Assembly (NCBI GenBank): GCA_030704615.1
Contig: CM060731.1
Coordinates: forward strand, 96,082,756 to 96,142,755
Length of the DNA: 60,000 bases
Source of the DNA: Takakia lepidozioides
Lineage: Eukaryota > Streptophyta > Takakiopsida > Takakiales > Takakiaceae
Direction of reading: 5' to 3'
This document shows positions 1 to 11,019 of the stretch, in pieces (the first letter of the stretch is position 1; each line of letters opens with the position of its first letter). The position numbers were made by a program, and so were the translations under genes. The notes beneath the pieces were generated by a model. That model had not been told where the DNA came from. It ran no database searches and worked only from the letters and a program-made list of their open reading frames with translations.

Positions 1-567
1 ACACATGCATGCCGGACAACGTCCCTGCCCACATTGAAGCACCTGAGAACAAAGCGGGCGGTTAATAGCTTGCGGCATGCAATTGCAATCAGGCCAGGGG
101 ACAAACTGAGTACGTGAAGGCTTACCCGTGCCACATGTGAGGTCAAGAATCCGCCCTTGGACATCCGAGCACGTCTCCATGAGGGTTTGGATGAAAGTAG
201 GGCTCCGGGTCCGGCTGTACCGCCACGGTTTGCCTGTCTTTGTGTCCTTCGGCATACTGGAGTGGGGCACATAGTTGTAGAGGACATCGTAGGTAACAGG
301 GTCCACAGCGGCATCAACAAGACGACCGTCGTTGCGGAATTTGAATGTAGACCCTCTCTTCACAAAGCAATATGCCTCAAACACCAATGTCAGCACATCC
401 AACAAAAGAGGGATCAACTCCGGGATCTAGTTTAGATACACCACAATATGAGGTGAATGCAATAGATTGATAACTTACACTTTGGCTCTCTATTCGCAAC
501 CCCTGTGTATTGATGCAGAACCATTTTCTGAGGAGGACCGGGGTGACACTTTTTGGTGTCCATCTTG
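1..567 (-). pseudogene. M1: 3' exons of ParB-like/methyltransferase gene (left part, interrupted by A)
   Basis: This is colinear with 35217-35776 of gene M2 and carries its methyltransferase motif I exon. On the minus strand the reading runs through ILDLTCGTG to a GTAAGC splice donor, and the next exon begins after a CTCAG acceptor near 49. That exon would continue with an acidic-ended strand ending FEPD, as in the S-adenosylmethionine pocket of DNA methyltransferases, but the window edge cuts it. The frame here is intact where M2 has lost one base (M2 near 35380). Signs of decay: the acceptor before the exon at about 390 reads GTGCTG where M2 has GTGCAG, so the AG is lost. Retrotransposon A splits the preceding exon at 567. 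The identity as a beta-class DNA methyltransferase is inferred from motif order across M1 and M2; the gene itself is certainly a paralogue of M2. Confidence 0.7.
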
Positions 568-1295
568 TGTCGCGCACCTCACTTCGGTAAGCTCCCCCTC
601 AGGTCATAGTTACTCGCTTTGATGCGCGCGCCTGACTCCCAACCTGGCCGCCGGGCCAACTTGGAGCTTCGGCTGCTCACCGGGGCATAACGGTCCCCCT
701 TTGTTCTCCCAAAGAACCCTCCACCGATTTGGAACCAGCGGGAATTCCCTTTGGTAGTTGGCAGTCCGGAACAGCTCCCCACTCTTTGGTCGCTTTCCGG
801 CTCGCTCGCTTACTCACTAGTTTTTGGTCACCAACGGGCTTGCACTGTTCTCGGGGTTACTACTCCCTATATATACTTCTGTAGCTGTCTGCGGGGGTTT
901 CACAACCAGCCATGCCATTTTATGGCGAACCACCACGAAAACCCTCGACTCCCGGTGATGAGTCGCGGTGAGTCTTTGGCCCACTCACCACGGCCCCTAT
1001 GGACCGTGATGAGTCCCAAGACTCCCCACGACTCCCACCATGAGGTCTCCACCCCCATGGTGAGTCCTATGCCACCCCCACTAAGTCCCGCTAAGCTACC
1101 ACCACCCCTTGTGGAGCCACCCCCACCGCAACCCGGTGTGCGGGGCTCCACCTAGTGAGCGCCTCCGCTTCCCTGAGTGCCTTGGGCACTCAAGGGTGCT
1201 TCAGCCCCCCATACCTATCGCTGCCGCTGCCCCCACCACAGGGGCAGCCCCTCATGTGTCCCGACCCCCTGCCCTCAAGGCAAAGGGCCGCGACA
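568..1295 (-). repeat. 3' LTR of chromovirus A
   Basis: 728 bp, bounded by 7-bp inverted ends TGTCGCG/CGCGACA. It contains the same TATATATA box (minus sense, about 867-880) as the 5' LTR. Proline-rich open frames inside it (for example 751-1155) occur in every copy in every orientation and come from C-rich composition; they are not genes. Confidence 0.96.
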
Positions 1296-2200
1296 CACAC
1301 CCCTACCAACAGGGAGTCGATGTCCTCATCGACTTGTCCATTTTGTAGAAACGAACATCCAAGTTGTGGCGTCCCACATCAAGGAGTTTGTTTCCGTACC
1401 ATGGCATCCCATGGCAAAGAACCAAACCCCACACTTGACTCTACTCTCCACTAGCTAGTTCGGCCGACTTCCTTCAAGTCCCGGCCAAGGGTGGAGCCTC
1501 TCAAGCTCCTCCCAGTGCACTCTTCTTGGCCTTCTTCAAGGTCAAGGAACGATCCTCCCCGAGGATCAAATCGCCTTACTGCAACAACATTGCTTGCGAC
1601 CGCTCATGATGCCGCTTTTGGCATCACCTTGAGCAAGGGTTCACTTGGAACCCTCTTTGACTAGGAAGATAACCTTAAACCAACTGTGCGCCCCAATCAC
1701 TACAATTGGGTCCGCCTTGGAATGCTGGCCTGAGGTACGGGAACACGTCGAAGCCGCACTACGACTTCGTCCCGAGGCTACACGATTATAGTACGTGAAT
1801 GGAAGCACGTAGCTTCCGTGTTAGCCCGCACTACAAGGCAACCCCCTCGGTAGCGCAGTTATAGTATGCACACGCGCCAAGTGCGCACTAGCACGTGAAC
1901 TCCCAAAGAAGGCGCAAGTTTCCTTGCCCCTTGGATGGGGGTCACCCGATTTCGGCACTACGCAAACACATGATTAACCCAATTTACCTCTCCCACTTTT
2001 ATAAGCTAGCATGCATTCTACACACTAGCCAACCATACCATGCATCACCATTCCAAACAAAATAGGACGCACAACATTTGGAAGCCATTTCATTTATAGC
2101 ACGTTTTGTACAATACAAGTTTTTGCAATCGGATTCCTAAGCTAGCTAAGCCAGGCTAAGCATGCATTTCCTCCCCCACGCTCCAAGGTTGATGTCCCCA
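1296..2200 (-). other. Untranslated region between pol and 3' LTR of A
   Basis: About 900 bp with no coding signal, conserved in the same position in elements C (24726-25631) and D (49308-50214). The bases next to the LTR, in minus sense GGTAGGGGTGTG, are the likely polypurine tract that primes plus-strand DNA. No other gene is seen. Confidence 0.7.
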
Positions 2201-5200
2201 TCAACGCTTCTTCCGCTTTTGAGGTCGCCCTTCGAAAGCTGCAACCGCCTCAGATGCGTTTCCCATTTCTGAGGCACGCACCCAAGATGCCTCCACATGA
2301 TGATAGCCCTTCCATTTGACGAGATACTCCGTTTCTCGGTTCTTGAACCTCCTCGACTTAAGTATTGCCTCCACCTCGTACTCAGGTTCATTTTCATGAT
2401 CCAACAGCATAGGTGGCGGACGCAACACTTGATGCCGATTCGGACGCGCTTCATCTTTGAAGTAAGGCTTCAAAAGGGAGACATGGAATACTGGGTGCAC
2501 CTTGCTGTTTGCCGGCAGCTCCAATTCATACACATCCTCATTCATAACCTTCCGAATGCGAAAGGGTCCCGCATACGGAGGTACGAACTTCGGACTCACT
2601 TCCGGAGGTAGTCGGAAATTCTTGATGTTTAACCAAACCTCCGTGCCTGCCTCAAACTTCACTTCCCTCCACTTCCGATTCGCCTGCCTTTCATACCGTT
2701 TCCTAGCTTTGGCAATGTTGTACTTTGCGAGCTTCAACAAACGCTCGCGTTCTTCTAGTACCGCCGTTACTGCCGGTTCCTCAACGTCCTGGGCGGCCCA
2801 ACTTGTCGGCACCAGAGGTGCTTTTCCATAGACCAATACGAAAGGGGAAACTCCCGTTGCGGAGTGTTCTGTGTTATTATAACAGAACTCTGCCGCGTTT
2901 AAGTGTTCCACCCAGTTTGTTTGGTCTGCCGACACGTAATTCCGCAAGATCCGCTTCACTACGGAATTCACTCTTTCTGTTTGGCCGTCGGTCGTAGGTC
3001 GGAAGGTGGTGCTCATCTTCAGCCTCGTCCCCATCTTCTTCCAAAGTGCCCTCCAAAATTTACTGGTAAACTTTGGATCGCGGTCCGAGACAATATCCCT
3101 CGGGACTCCATGATGCTTTAAGACGTGGGCGAAGTAAAGTCGCCTTATTTCCTGCGCCGAAGCCGTCTCCTTGGTGGGGATGAAATGACCCATTTTACTG
3201 AACCTATCCACCACCACCATGATTGCATCGAATCCTTTTGACAGCGGCATAGCAGTCATGAAATCCATCGAGACGCTTTCCCAAGTCCCCTCTGGAATCG
3301 GCAAGGGTTGTAACAGCCCCGCTTGCTTTTTGTACTCGCTCCGGTTTTGTTGGCATGTGGTGCATGTCTTGACATACTCCTCTGCCTCCTCCCTCAGTTT
3401 GGGCCAGAAATACTCTTTCTTCAAGAGTGCCGCAGTGCGCTTGGCTCCGCCGTGGCCCGCAAGCGGGCTATCATGGCATTCTCTCAAGAGGCTATCTCTG
3501 ATCCCTCCCTTCGGCACGTAGAGACGTTTTTGCTTATACCGGAGCAGTCCATTTTGCAAGTGGAACTGCAATTTAACCCCCATCCTCAAGTCCTGCATCA
3601 CGGACTTCGCCAGCTCATCCTTCCGGCAAGCCTTTCGGATCTTCCTTTGGAGCGCCGTCTCGCCCTTGTACACCAACAAGAGCTGCTGCTTTCTACTTAA
3701 AGCATCGGCCACCACGTTGTCTCGTCCCGGTTTGTACTGGATATCCACGTCGAACACCGCCAAAGTATCTTGCCACCTAAGTTGTTTTGGGGACAACTTG
3801 GGCTGCGTGGCAAAATACTTCACCGTGACATTGTCCGTGAACACCTTCACTGGGTTGGAACCGACATAGTGGTGCCAAAGCTCAAGACAGTGCACCACCG
3901 CCTTCATCTCTTTCTCGTGCGTCGGCCACCGTCGCTCCACTTCATTCAGTTTCTTACTTTTGTAAGCCACTGGACGTCCATCTTGCATCAGTACACCCCC
4001 AATTGCGAAGTCCGACGCATCTGTATGTATCTCGAACGGACGATCGAACTCCGGGATTTTCAAGACTGGAGCTTCCGCCATCCGCTGCTTCAATTCAGCA
4101 AAAGCTTGGCCACAAAAGGTGTTCCATGCCCAGATTTTAGATTTACACAGAAGGTCTGACAGCGGACCCACGATTTTGGTGAAATTTCTCACATACTTCC
4201 GGTAATAGGAGGCGAGTCCTAGGAAGGATCGCACTCCCGGGACCGAAGTCGGAGGCTCCAGTCCAAATTGCCCTCACCTTTCTGTCATCCATTTTGATCC
4301 CATCCTGTGTAATCACATGCCCCAAGAACTCCACTTTCGTGACCCCGAATTCGCACTTTGAAGCTTTGGCGTACAGCTTCCCTTCCCGCAACTTTTGGAA
4401 CACCCTTTTGAGGTGCTCCAGGTGCTCCTCCTTTGTTTTCGAGTACACCAAGATGTCGTCGATGTACACGATCACAAAGTCATCCAACCACTCTTGAAAA
4501 AGGCTGTTCATCAGCGTGCTAAAGGTTGCAGGTGCATTGGTGAGCCCAAAAGGCATCACCAAGAACTCATATGAACCATACCTTGTCCTGCACGCGGTCT
4601 TCTCCTCATCTCCTTCCGCCACCCGAATTTGATGATAGCCGGAGCGCAAGTCGATCCGGCTGAAATACTTCGCTCCTGCCAACCGGTCGAAAAGGTCGTC
4701 GATCCTTGGCAAAGGGTACCGGTTTTTAATAGTCACCTTATTCAAAGCCCTGTAATCGACACACATCCGCAGCGTCCCATCCTTCTTGTCTGCGAATAGC
4801 ACCGGGGCTCCGTAAGGTGACTTACTCGGCCAACTCCTTTGACATTAGATCCTTGAGCTGAGTCTTCAGCTCGACCAACTCCCTGTGGCTCAACCGGTAG
4901 GGTGCCTTGGCAGGCGGTTCCGATCCCGGTATCACCTCAATCTTGTGGTCAACTCCTCTTCGCGGTGTCAAGCCGCTTGGTAAATCCTCCGGCATCACAT
5001 CCTGGTATTTCTCCAAAATCCCCTTGATCCAATCTGGGCTCGGCTCCCCATCGCCTTCTCCTTTCACTTCTCTAATGTAAAGCAAAAACTGGGGCTCGTG
5101 TGCCTCCTCCATGGCCCACTCCCTTGCTGACAGAAGGTTTATTCGCCCTCCCACGGATTTGGGCGTTTCCGACACTCGTAAGACCTCGCCACCATTCCCA

Positions 5201-5690
5201 CATGGCAGCGTGACTACTCTTTTGCGGCCATCTACGACCGCTCCGGATTTGCTCAAAAAGGTCATCCCCAAAATGAGATCCACTCCATCGATCTCGCAGA
5301 TGGTGAAGTTCTCACGTCCCTCCCAACTCCCCATTGAAGAGGAACATCAAACGCCAACCTTGTCGCCATCTGTGGTTCTCCTTTGGCAGAACCCACCTCA
5401 ATAGAGGCCCCCACGTCACTTGTCGGGAGTCCCAACTTTCGCGCCGCCGTCGGCGTCATGAAGGAGTGCGACGCTCCTATGTCCACCAACAACGACAGGT
5501 TAGTTCCGGATATTATCCCATCCACGAACAATAACTGACTCCCTTTACGCAGGGCGCCAGTTTCCTGATACAACTCACAAGAATAGTTGCCTACCTTGCA
5601 AGTCCTGGCGACCACCGCTTCCACCAAGCGACTGATGGTATCTTCCGACAGCTCCGTGGTTGCCCGAGTCATGTTCAATTGTCGAGGTTT
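2201..5690 (-). pseudogene. pol: pol of chromovirus A (protease, RT, RNase H, integrase, chromodomain), frameshifted
   Basis: Protease is near 5470-5500, where the active site reads DIGA instead of the DTGA seen in C. Reverse transcriptase lies in 4143-4802 (YIDD present). RNase H follows ([11 protein letters not shown], about 3985-4030), then the integrase HHCC finger (about 3360-3480) and DDE core with SDRDPKF and GQTERVN. A C-terminal chromodomain (EYLVKWKGYHHVEASW) ends at a basic tail at 2201. The chromodomain marks it as a chromovirus. Breaks relative to C and D: one base lost near 5332, about 8-10 bases lost near 4824 (stop after SKELAE), and two single-base losses near 4255-4265. From 4234 to 2201 the frame is open (677 aa). 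These breaks make it inactive unless they are sequence errors. Confidence 0.93.
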
Positions 5691-6754
5691 CGTGCACTTC
5701 TTGGCCATGTGCCCGGGCTCCCCGCAATTGAAACACACTCCATCAAAGGTCGCCTTCTGTCCGCCATAAGCCGCTCCACCCGCTTTTCCTTTCGAAGCAC
5801 CGGGTGCCGCCTTGACGTGTGAAGGCCCTACCTTCGATTTCCACGTGCCATTGTCGCCGCGTGGCCTATCCCACTTCTTTTCCGATCGGAAGGAGTCACC
5901 TTCCCGCCGGGTCTTCTTGTGGTTCAGCTCCGTACGGCCTTGTCTCTCACACCTAGGGACATCCGAGAAACATTCAGCCCTCTCAATTGCCTGTTCAAAG
6001 TCTTGGGTGGCTTCTCCTCCAACTTCCGCCTGGCCCATGGGGCCAGTCCCGCCACAAAGTTGAAGACCATTTCCGGTTCTGCCATGTCCGCGACTTCGAG
6101 CAAAAGCACATTGAAAGCCTGGACATATCCCCGAATGTCGTCTATTTGCTTCAAATTCCTCATCTTGTCCCGGGCAAGCCAGGACGCGTTGAGAGGCACA
6201 AACTGTCTCTTCATCAATTCCTTGAACCCACTCCAGTTCAAGGTTTCCGGGCTTGGACCTCGGTCGTGAAGACGTTTCTGCCACCATTGTTGAGCATAGC
6301 CCCTCAAATAGGTGGGAGCCACTTCCACCCGATCCTCGTCACTCAACTTGGCCGCCCGGAAGTACTGCTCTAGCTCCAGGAGCCAGGTGTTGAATGCCTT
6401 CCGATTTCGGACGCCCTCGAAGGTGCCAGGTTCCTTAGGCTTCACCTTAAACTTTGCCTTAGTGGAAGTGGCATTAGCCACCTTCAACACGTCTTTCAAC
6501 GTCCCGCCAAACTGCGCCAACAACCCTTCCCAAAAGGCTGCCGGCATGGGAGGCATCTCTTGGTTTGTCGGAGCTCTCAAGGATTCCTCGGGCTCCGACT
6601 CCTCGGATTCCTCCCGCTCTTGAGCGGCCTCGTTTTCGGAAACATGCATCGCTTCCTCAAACGGCCGCCTCGGTGACGCGTCGCCCCCATCGGGCTCACC
6701 AGGATCATCATCTTTTGGGCCGTTCCGCTTTCGGTTTGGCTTGCCCGACCTCAT
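5691..6754 (-). pseudogene. gag: gag of chromovirus A
   Basis: The likely start is the ATG at 6754 (MRSGKPNRKR). The frame can be read upstream into the primer-binding site, so an earlier start is unlikely. An acidic N-terminal stretch of Glu/Ser repeats is followed by the retrotransposon Gag domain (QQWWQKR, then a long helical segment with KELMKRQFVPLN). The CX2CX4HX4C nucleic-acid-binding knuckle (CFNCGEPGHMAKKC) lies at about 5695-5738. One base is missing near 5990 relative to B, C and D, which splits the frame. Elements B and D show that Gag and protease lie in one frame, so this family makes a single Gag-Pol polyprotein. Confidence 0.9.
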
Positions 6755-6795
6755 GATGAGGCCAATCCCAAGGACGACCATGTACTGAACTCTAA

Positions 6796-6807
6796 GCTCT
6801 GATACCA
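6796..6807 (-). promoter_or_regulatory. Primer-binding site of A (initiator-Met tRNA)
   Basis: In minus sense it reads TGGTATCAGAGC, two bases (CT) inside the 5' LTR. This 12-mer is the classical plant PBS complementary to the 3' end of tRNA-iMet and primes minus-strand cDNA. Confidence 0.95.
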
Positions 6808-6809
6808 AG

Positions 6810-7537
6810 TGTCGCGCACCTCACTTCGGTAAGCTCCCCCTCAGGTCATAGTTACTCGCTTTGATGCGCGCGCCTGACTCCCAACCTGGCCGCCGGGCCA
6901 ACTTGGAGCTTCGGCTGCTCACCGGGGCATAACGGTCCCCCTTTGTTCTCCCAAAGAACCCTCCACCGATTTGGAACCAGCGGGAATTCCCTTTGGTAGT
7001 TGGCAGTCCGGAACAGCTCCCCACTCTTTGGTCGCTTTCCGGCTCGCTCGCTTACTCACTAGTTTTTGGTCACCAACGGGTTTGCACCGTTCTCGGGGTT
7101 ACTACTCCCTATATATACTTCTGTAGCTGTCTGCGGGGGTTTCACAATCAGCCATGCCATTTTATGGCGAACCACCACGAAAACCCTCGACTCCCGGTGA
7201 TGAGTCGCGGTGAGTCTTTGGCCCACTCACCACGGCCCCTATGGACCGTGATGAGTCCCAAGACTCCCCATGACTCCCACCACGAGGTCTCCGCCCCCAT
7301 GGTGAGTCCTATGCCACCCCCACTAAGTCCCGCTAAGCTACCACCACCCCTTGTGGAGCCACCCCCACCGCAACCCGGTGTGCGGGGCTCCACCTAGTGA
7401 GCTCCTCCGCTTCCCTGAGTGCCTTGGGCACTCAAGGGTGCTTCAGCCCCCCATACCTATCGCTGCCGCTGCCCCCACCACAGGGGCAGCCCCTCATGTG
7501 TCCCGACCCCCTGCCCTCAAGGCAAAGGGCCGCGACA
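6810..7537 (-). repeat. 5' LTR of chromovirus A, with TATA box
   Basis: 728 bp with the same ends as the 3' LTR. On the minus strand a TATATATAAG-like or TATATATA box (about 7107-7118) lies roughly 300 bp from the internal end and is the likely core promoter. Target duplication TCTTG follows at 7538-7542. Confidence 0.96.
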
Positions 7538-10500
7538 TCTTGCCACCGCATTCTCTGTGGCCTTCCCTCTTGTGGCAAGGACAACCACACATCCACCGTC
7601 ATCCAGGAGCATCCCCGCCAGCCCAAACCCGGCTTTCCTGTAGTCCTCAGTAAACCTGTTCCAATTGGGCACACCATCCAGGCCCTCTAGCAGCTCCCCA
7701 TCTGGAATGTCGAGGAGAATTATATCGCAAGCTCTCTCCACCTCAACCCCCCCCCCCCCCCGAGTGCTCTTGCAATCCGTGCTCATAGCCGTGAAGAATT
7801 CCATCATGGCTTCAAAACCAGGGGTGTCTTTAGGCTCTGTACCGGCAGCCCTCTTCTTGGCTTTCCCCTTCTGCTCCGCCAGAGACTTGCTGTGTGTCAC
7901 CTTCTTCGCCCTGGCAGCGAGAGCGTCAAGGAAGCTCTCATTGACGCATTGGATGATGGTTGGAGGTTCTAGCTTTGGCCTGTGCGTAAACGTCACCGCC
8001 GAATACCGCCGTGTAGGCTCGCCCTCAAATGCCAATTTCTTGGCAGAGCCAGTCCCACTCCGAACTGACTTGGGAACCCGGACGACCGGTGACTTGGTAG
8101 CAGCAGCAGCAGTCGCAGGACCTTGAACAAAGTCGTCGTCCGAGTCACTCCCTTGGGTCCCCTCTTGCACCTCCTCCGATGCCCCGATGGTTTTCTTTTT
8201 TTTGGGTGTTACTGTACTCACCTGTTTCCTTGTCCTTTTCCTTTGGCCTTTATTCTTCTCATTCAATTTCTCCTGAAATCCTGCCTGAGCAAGCTCTGCC
8301 GCTTTCCTGGAGTTCGCAAGCGCTTTTGACTCTCTTGGACCCAGCGGAGGCAGCGGAGCCCGGTTTCGTCGGGCCTCAGCATCCAGCTTCAATTGAAACT
8401 CGGATGGGTCGAGGGAGCCGGGCGGAAGGTCCACATACCAAGGGCAATCACGCAAATGTTCCAGATGCACGTCAGTGTACATGGAGTCAGCCCCAGGGTT
8501 CCTCCATGCGAGGAAGAATGGTGGCTCGAAAGACAGATGACCTTTCTCCAAAAGGGAGAACTTGCAGTACCTGCATTCATGAAAAACACAGAATGAGGTC
8601 CTTGAACTGGAAATTCGGCACCATTTTCCCAGGTTGGGGCGGAACTGACTGGGCCTAGAACTGGAAAAAATGGCGCTGAATTTCGGTTTTCGGTGCCAGC
8701 CACCCTAGGGACTTAGCCATTTTGGGAGCCCAGAACTGGAAATTCGGCGCCATTTTCCCAGGTCCAGGCCGAAAATGGCTAAGTCCCTGAACTGACTGGC
8801 CCTGGAATTGGAAAAATGGCGCCGAATTTCGGTTTTCGATGCCAGCCACCCTAGGGACTTAGCCATTTTGGGAGCCCTGAACTGGAAATTCGGCGCCATT
8901 TTCCCAAGTCCGGTCCAAAAATGGCTAAGTCCCTGAACTGACTGGCCCTGGAATTGGAAAAATGGCGCCGAATTTTGGTTTTCGGTGCCAGCCACCCTAG
9001 GGACTTGGCCATTTTGGGAGCCCTGAACTGGAAATTTGGCGCCATTTTCCCAGGTCCGGCCCGAAAATGGCTAAGTCCCAGAACTGACTGGGCCTTGAAC
9101 TGGAAAAATGGCGCCGAATTTTGGTTTTCGGTGCCAGCCACTCTAGGGACTTAGCCATTTTGGGAGCCCTGGACTGGAAATTCGGCGCCATTTTTCCAAG
9201 GACCAATTTTTATGCGCCACATGAGGCCTCTAACATCCTTAAATGCAAGGACTTGAAAGGAAGGCATCGCGTATGTACCTGTACAGAAGGCGCATTGCTG
9301 CTTTGTCCGCGTTCGGCTGGTCGGTGAACTCGTGGCTCCGGCGGGCATGGGGTATCTCCCGAAAGAATAGGTCAGTTTTGTACAACAGAAAGTACCTCGT
9401 CACATAGTCGCGTAGGCTCTCTGCTGCAGGAGAAATCTCCATCTTGAACTGATGTGCTTGTGTGTCCAGCTGCTCTTGCGCATTCGTCGTCACCTGTGGA
9501 GATTCTCCATCAGATCGCTTTCCTCAAAAAATACAAGGAATCCACCCCCTAAAGAGTAGAAGCACCAAACGAAGCGTGGGGAAGTACCTGAAACCACCAT
9601 GTCATGCGGTTCATCCACATGTCGAATGTGGGGTCAGACAGTTTGTCCGGTTTGGGGAAGCTCCACATGTCCCTTGTACTTTGGGAGCCATTCCAGATTT
9701 GGAGCCACCGGGTCTGTCCAACCACCCAGCATATTCGTAAGTGCCAAACACCACAAAAACGAGTTGTTGCCACCACAATTTGGTTAAGAATGTATCACCT
9801 TTTCTGTTGCATCCACACAGGATGTGGCTAGCCGATGGAGCTTCTCCAATGTCATCGTGGGCTTCAGAGCGCGGGAGTAGTGCTTCCCCACCTCCACCAG
9901 AAAGTCGGCACCAAGGGCGGGATCAGCTATGGCCACGTACTTTACCATCCGCGACTTGTACTTTATGCGGGCCCTGGCCTCCACAGCTTTGACATACGAT
10001 TCGAGTGCCGGGAGGGTTAGATTCTTCTCCTCTGACTCCATGTAGAACCTCCGCGCATGTGCCAAATCCTGCTGAATTTTTGTCTGTCAAGAATGCGCAC
10101 ATAAGATTAGAGATCCTGCTCAACACTTTTTCTTCTATTGGGGGAGGAGAGACAGATTAGCTCAACAAAACAGTCAGGAGCTTTACCCGAAATATGTAGT
10201 CCACCATGGCGTCCATGCTCAGCCTATACCAGGTTCTGTCTGCCTTTGCCTTCGACTTGCGCAGGAGGTCGACACTGAGCAAATTGGCAAACTCTTGCAC
10301 CCCCTACTTCCCGACATCCTTCACTCGGAAGAGCATATGGGACAAGTTGGTGGCAATGAAGGCATTCTCAGTCACCCTGCAATGCCACATTTCCATCAAA
10401 CAATACTGAAATGGGAATTTTCAACAAATATGAGGATTCGCAATGAAATGACTTACAAATTTTGGGTCCAAAAGTAAGAGGCATTGTAACTTACGAGTTG

Positions 10501-11019
10501 ATGTCCGCCATTGCAGCTTTGAGAAGACTGCGATCTTTTGGCCCCGCAACCTTCAGCACAACACACTCCACGGCGAAATGCCAATCGAGGTCGTTGGGGT
10601 GGGCTTTGGCTATGTGCTCCATCCATGCTAGGAGGCGATGATTGTCGTCCCACACGTAAAACATCTTTCCGGACAAGTGCTGGAAAAGAGGATCAGTAGC
10701 AATCGATCTCTCGAACTCCTCATTTCGCCTTTGCCAATGGGGACCCCATTTGTCCACCTCATCGGAAGTGTGGGCACGAGAAGCTCCGTGGTCGTTCTCA
10801 ATGGAAACGTAAAACGCGGCAGACCCCATTCGATATCCATCCCGGAAAGAGAATTTTAGCTTGTCGATATCGCCTGGGAGGGCAGGTCTCACCACCTGCA
10901 ATGACACCAAGCGGCAAAGGGGAATTCGAAGCTTGGCTGGGTACACCATGCCCCCCAGCACCCTGCCAATGTTGCTGTGGGTTGCCTCCAACATCTTGGC
11001 AGCGGCCAACTTCATATCC
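7538..11019 (-). pseudogene. M1: ParB-like/methyltransferase gene, main remnant
   Basis: Colinear with M2 (35777-39440) and about 90-95% similar by eye. In minus order: a ParB-like exon (about 10500-11018) with FYVWDDNHRLLAW, where M2 has the canonical DGNHR (one Gly changed to Asp). Then exons joined by GT-AG introns: donor GTAAGT near 10497, acceptor TTTCAG near 10410. Then the intron holding a 146-bp tandem array (8612-9200). Then a long exon (about 8580 to 7543) with a basic low-complexity linker and the methyltransferase motif IV region (ILLDIPDG, then LLDDGGCVVVLATRG). Decay: TAG within the exon near 10307, and disruption by A at 7537. The upstream exons of M2 are missing because the copy is cut at 11019 by retroelement B. 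A poly-C run at about 7749-7761 also disturbs the frame. Confidence 0.8.
8612..9200. repeat. 146-bp tandem array in an M1 intron
   Basis: About four copies at exact 146-bp spacing: the phrase CACCCTAGGG, or its variant CACTCTAGGG, starts at 8701, 8847, 8993 and 9139. Each unit holds two oppositely oriented modules: AATGGCGCCGAATTT and its inverse, and GGACTTAGCCATTTT with its inverse AAAATGGCTAAGTCC, so each unit can fold on itself. The same modules, in different unit lengths, occupy the matching intron of M2 and the 3' region of the E transposase. Confidence 0.95.

Larger units (their letters stand above)
568..7537 (-). mobile_element. Chromovirus A: complete Ty3/gypsy LTR retrotransposon
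   Basis: A 6,970-bp element with two 728-bp LTRs that begin TGTCGCG and end CGCGACA. It is flanked by a perfect 5-bp target duplication TCTTG (563-567 and 7538-7542). The uninterrupted paralogous site is present at 35777-35781, which fixes both ends. The LTRs differ at roughly seven positions (about 1%), mostly C/T or G/A, so the insertion is recent. Internal order on the minus strand is primer-binding site, Gag, zinc knuckle, protease, reverse transcriptase, RNase H, integrase, chromodomain. Several small deletions break the polyprotein, so this copy is probably non-autonomous. It sits inside an M1 exon. Confidence 0.97.

Noticed and set aside
751-1458. Proline-rich ORFs (repeated near 6993-7690, 12650-13315, 16549-17201, 48745-49470, 54971-55716)
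   Set aside because: They lie in LTRs, occur in both orientations with every LTR copy, have no ATG context or domain, and reflect C-rich composition.
3219-4159. Antisense ORFs within pol of A (and matching ones in C and D)
   Set aside because: They are shadows of the polyprotein on the opposite strand and have no independent features.
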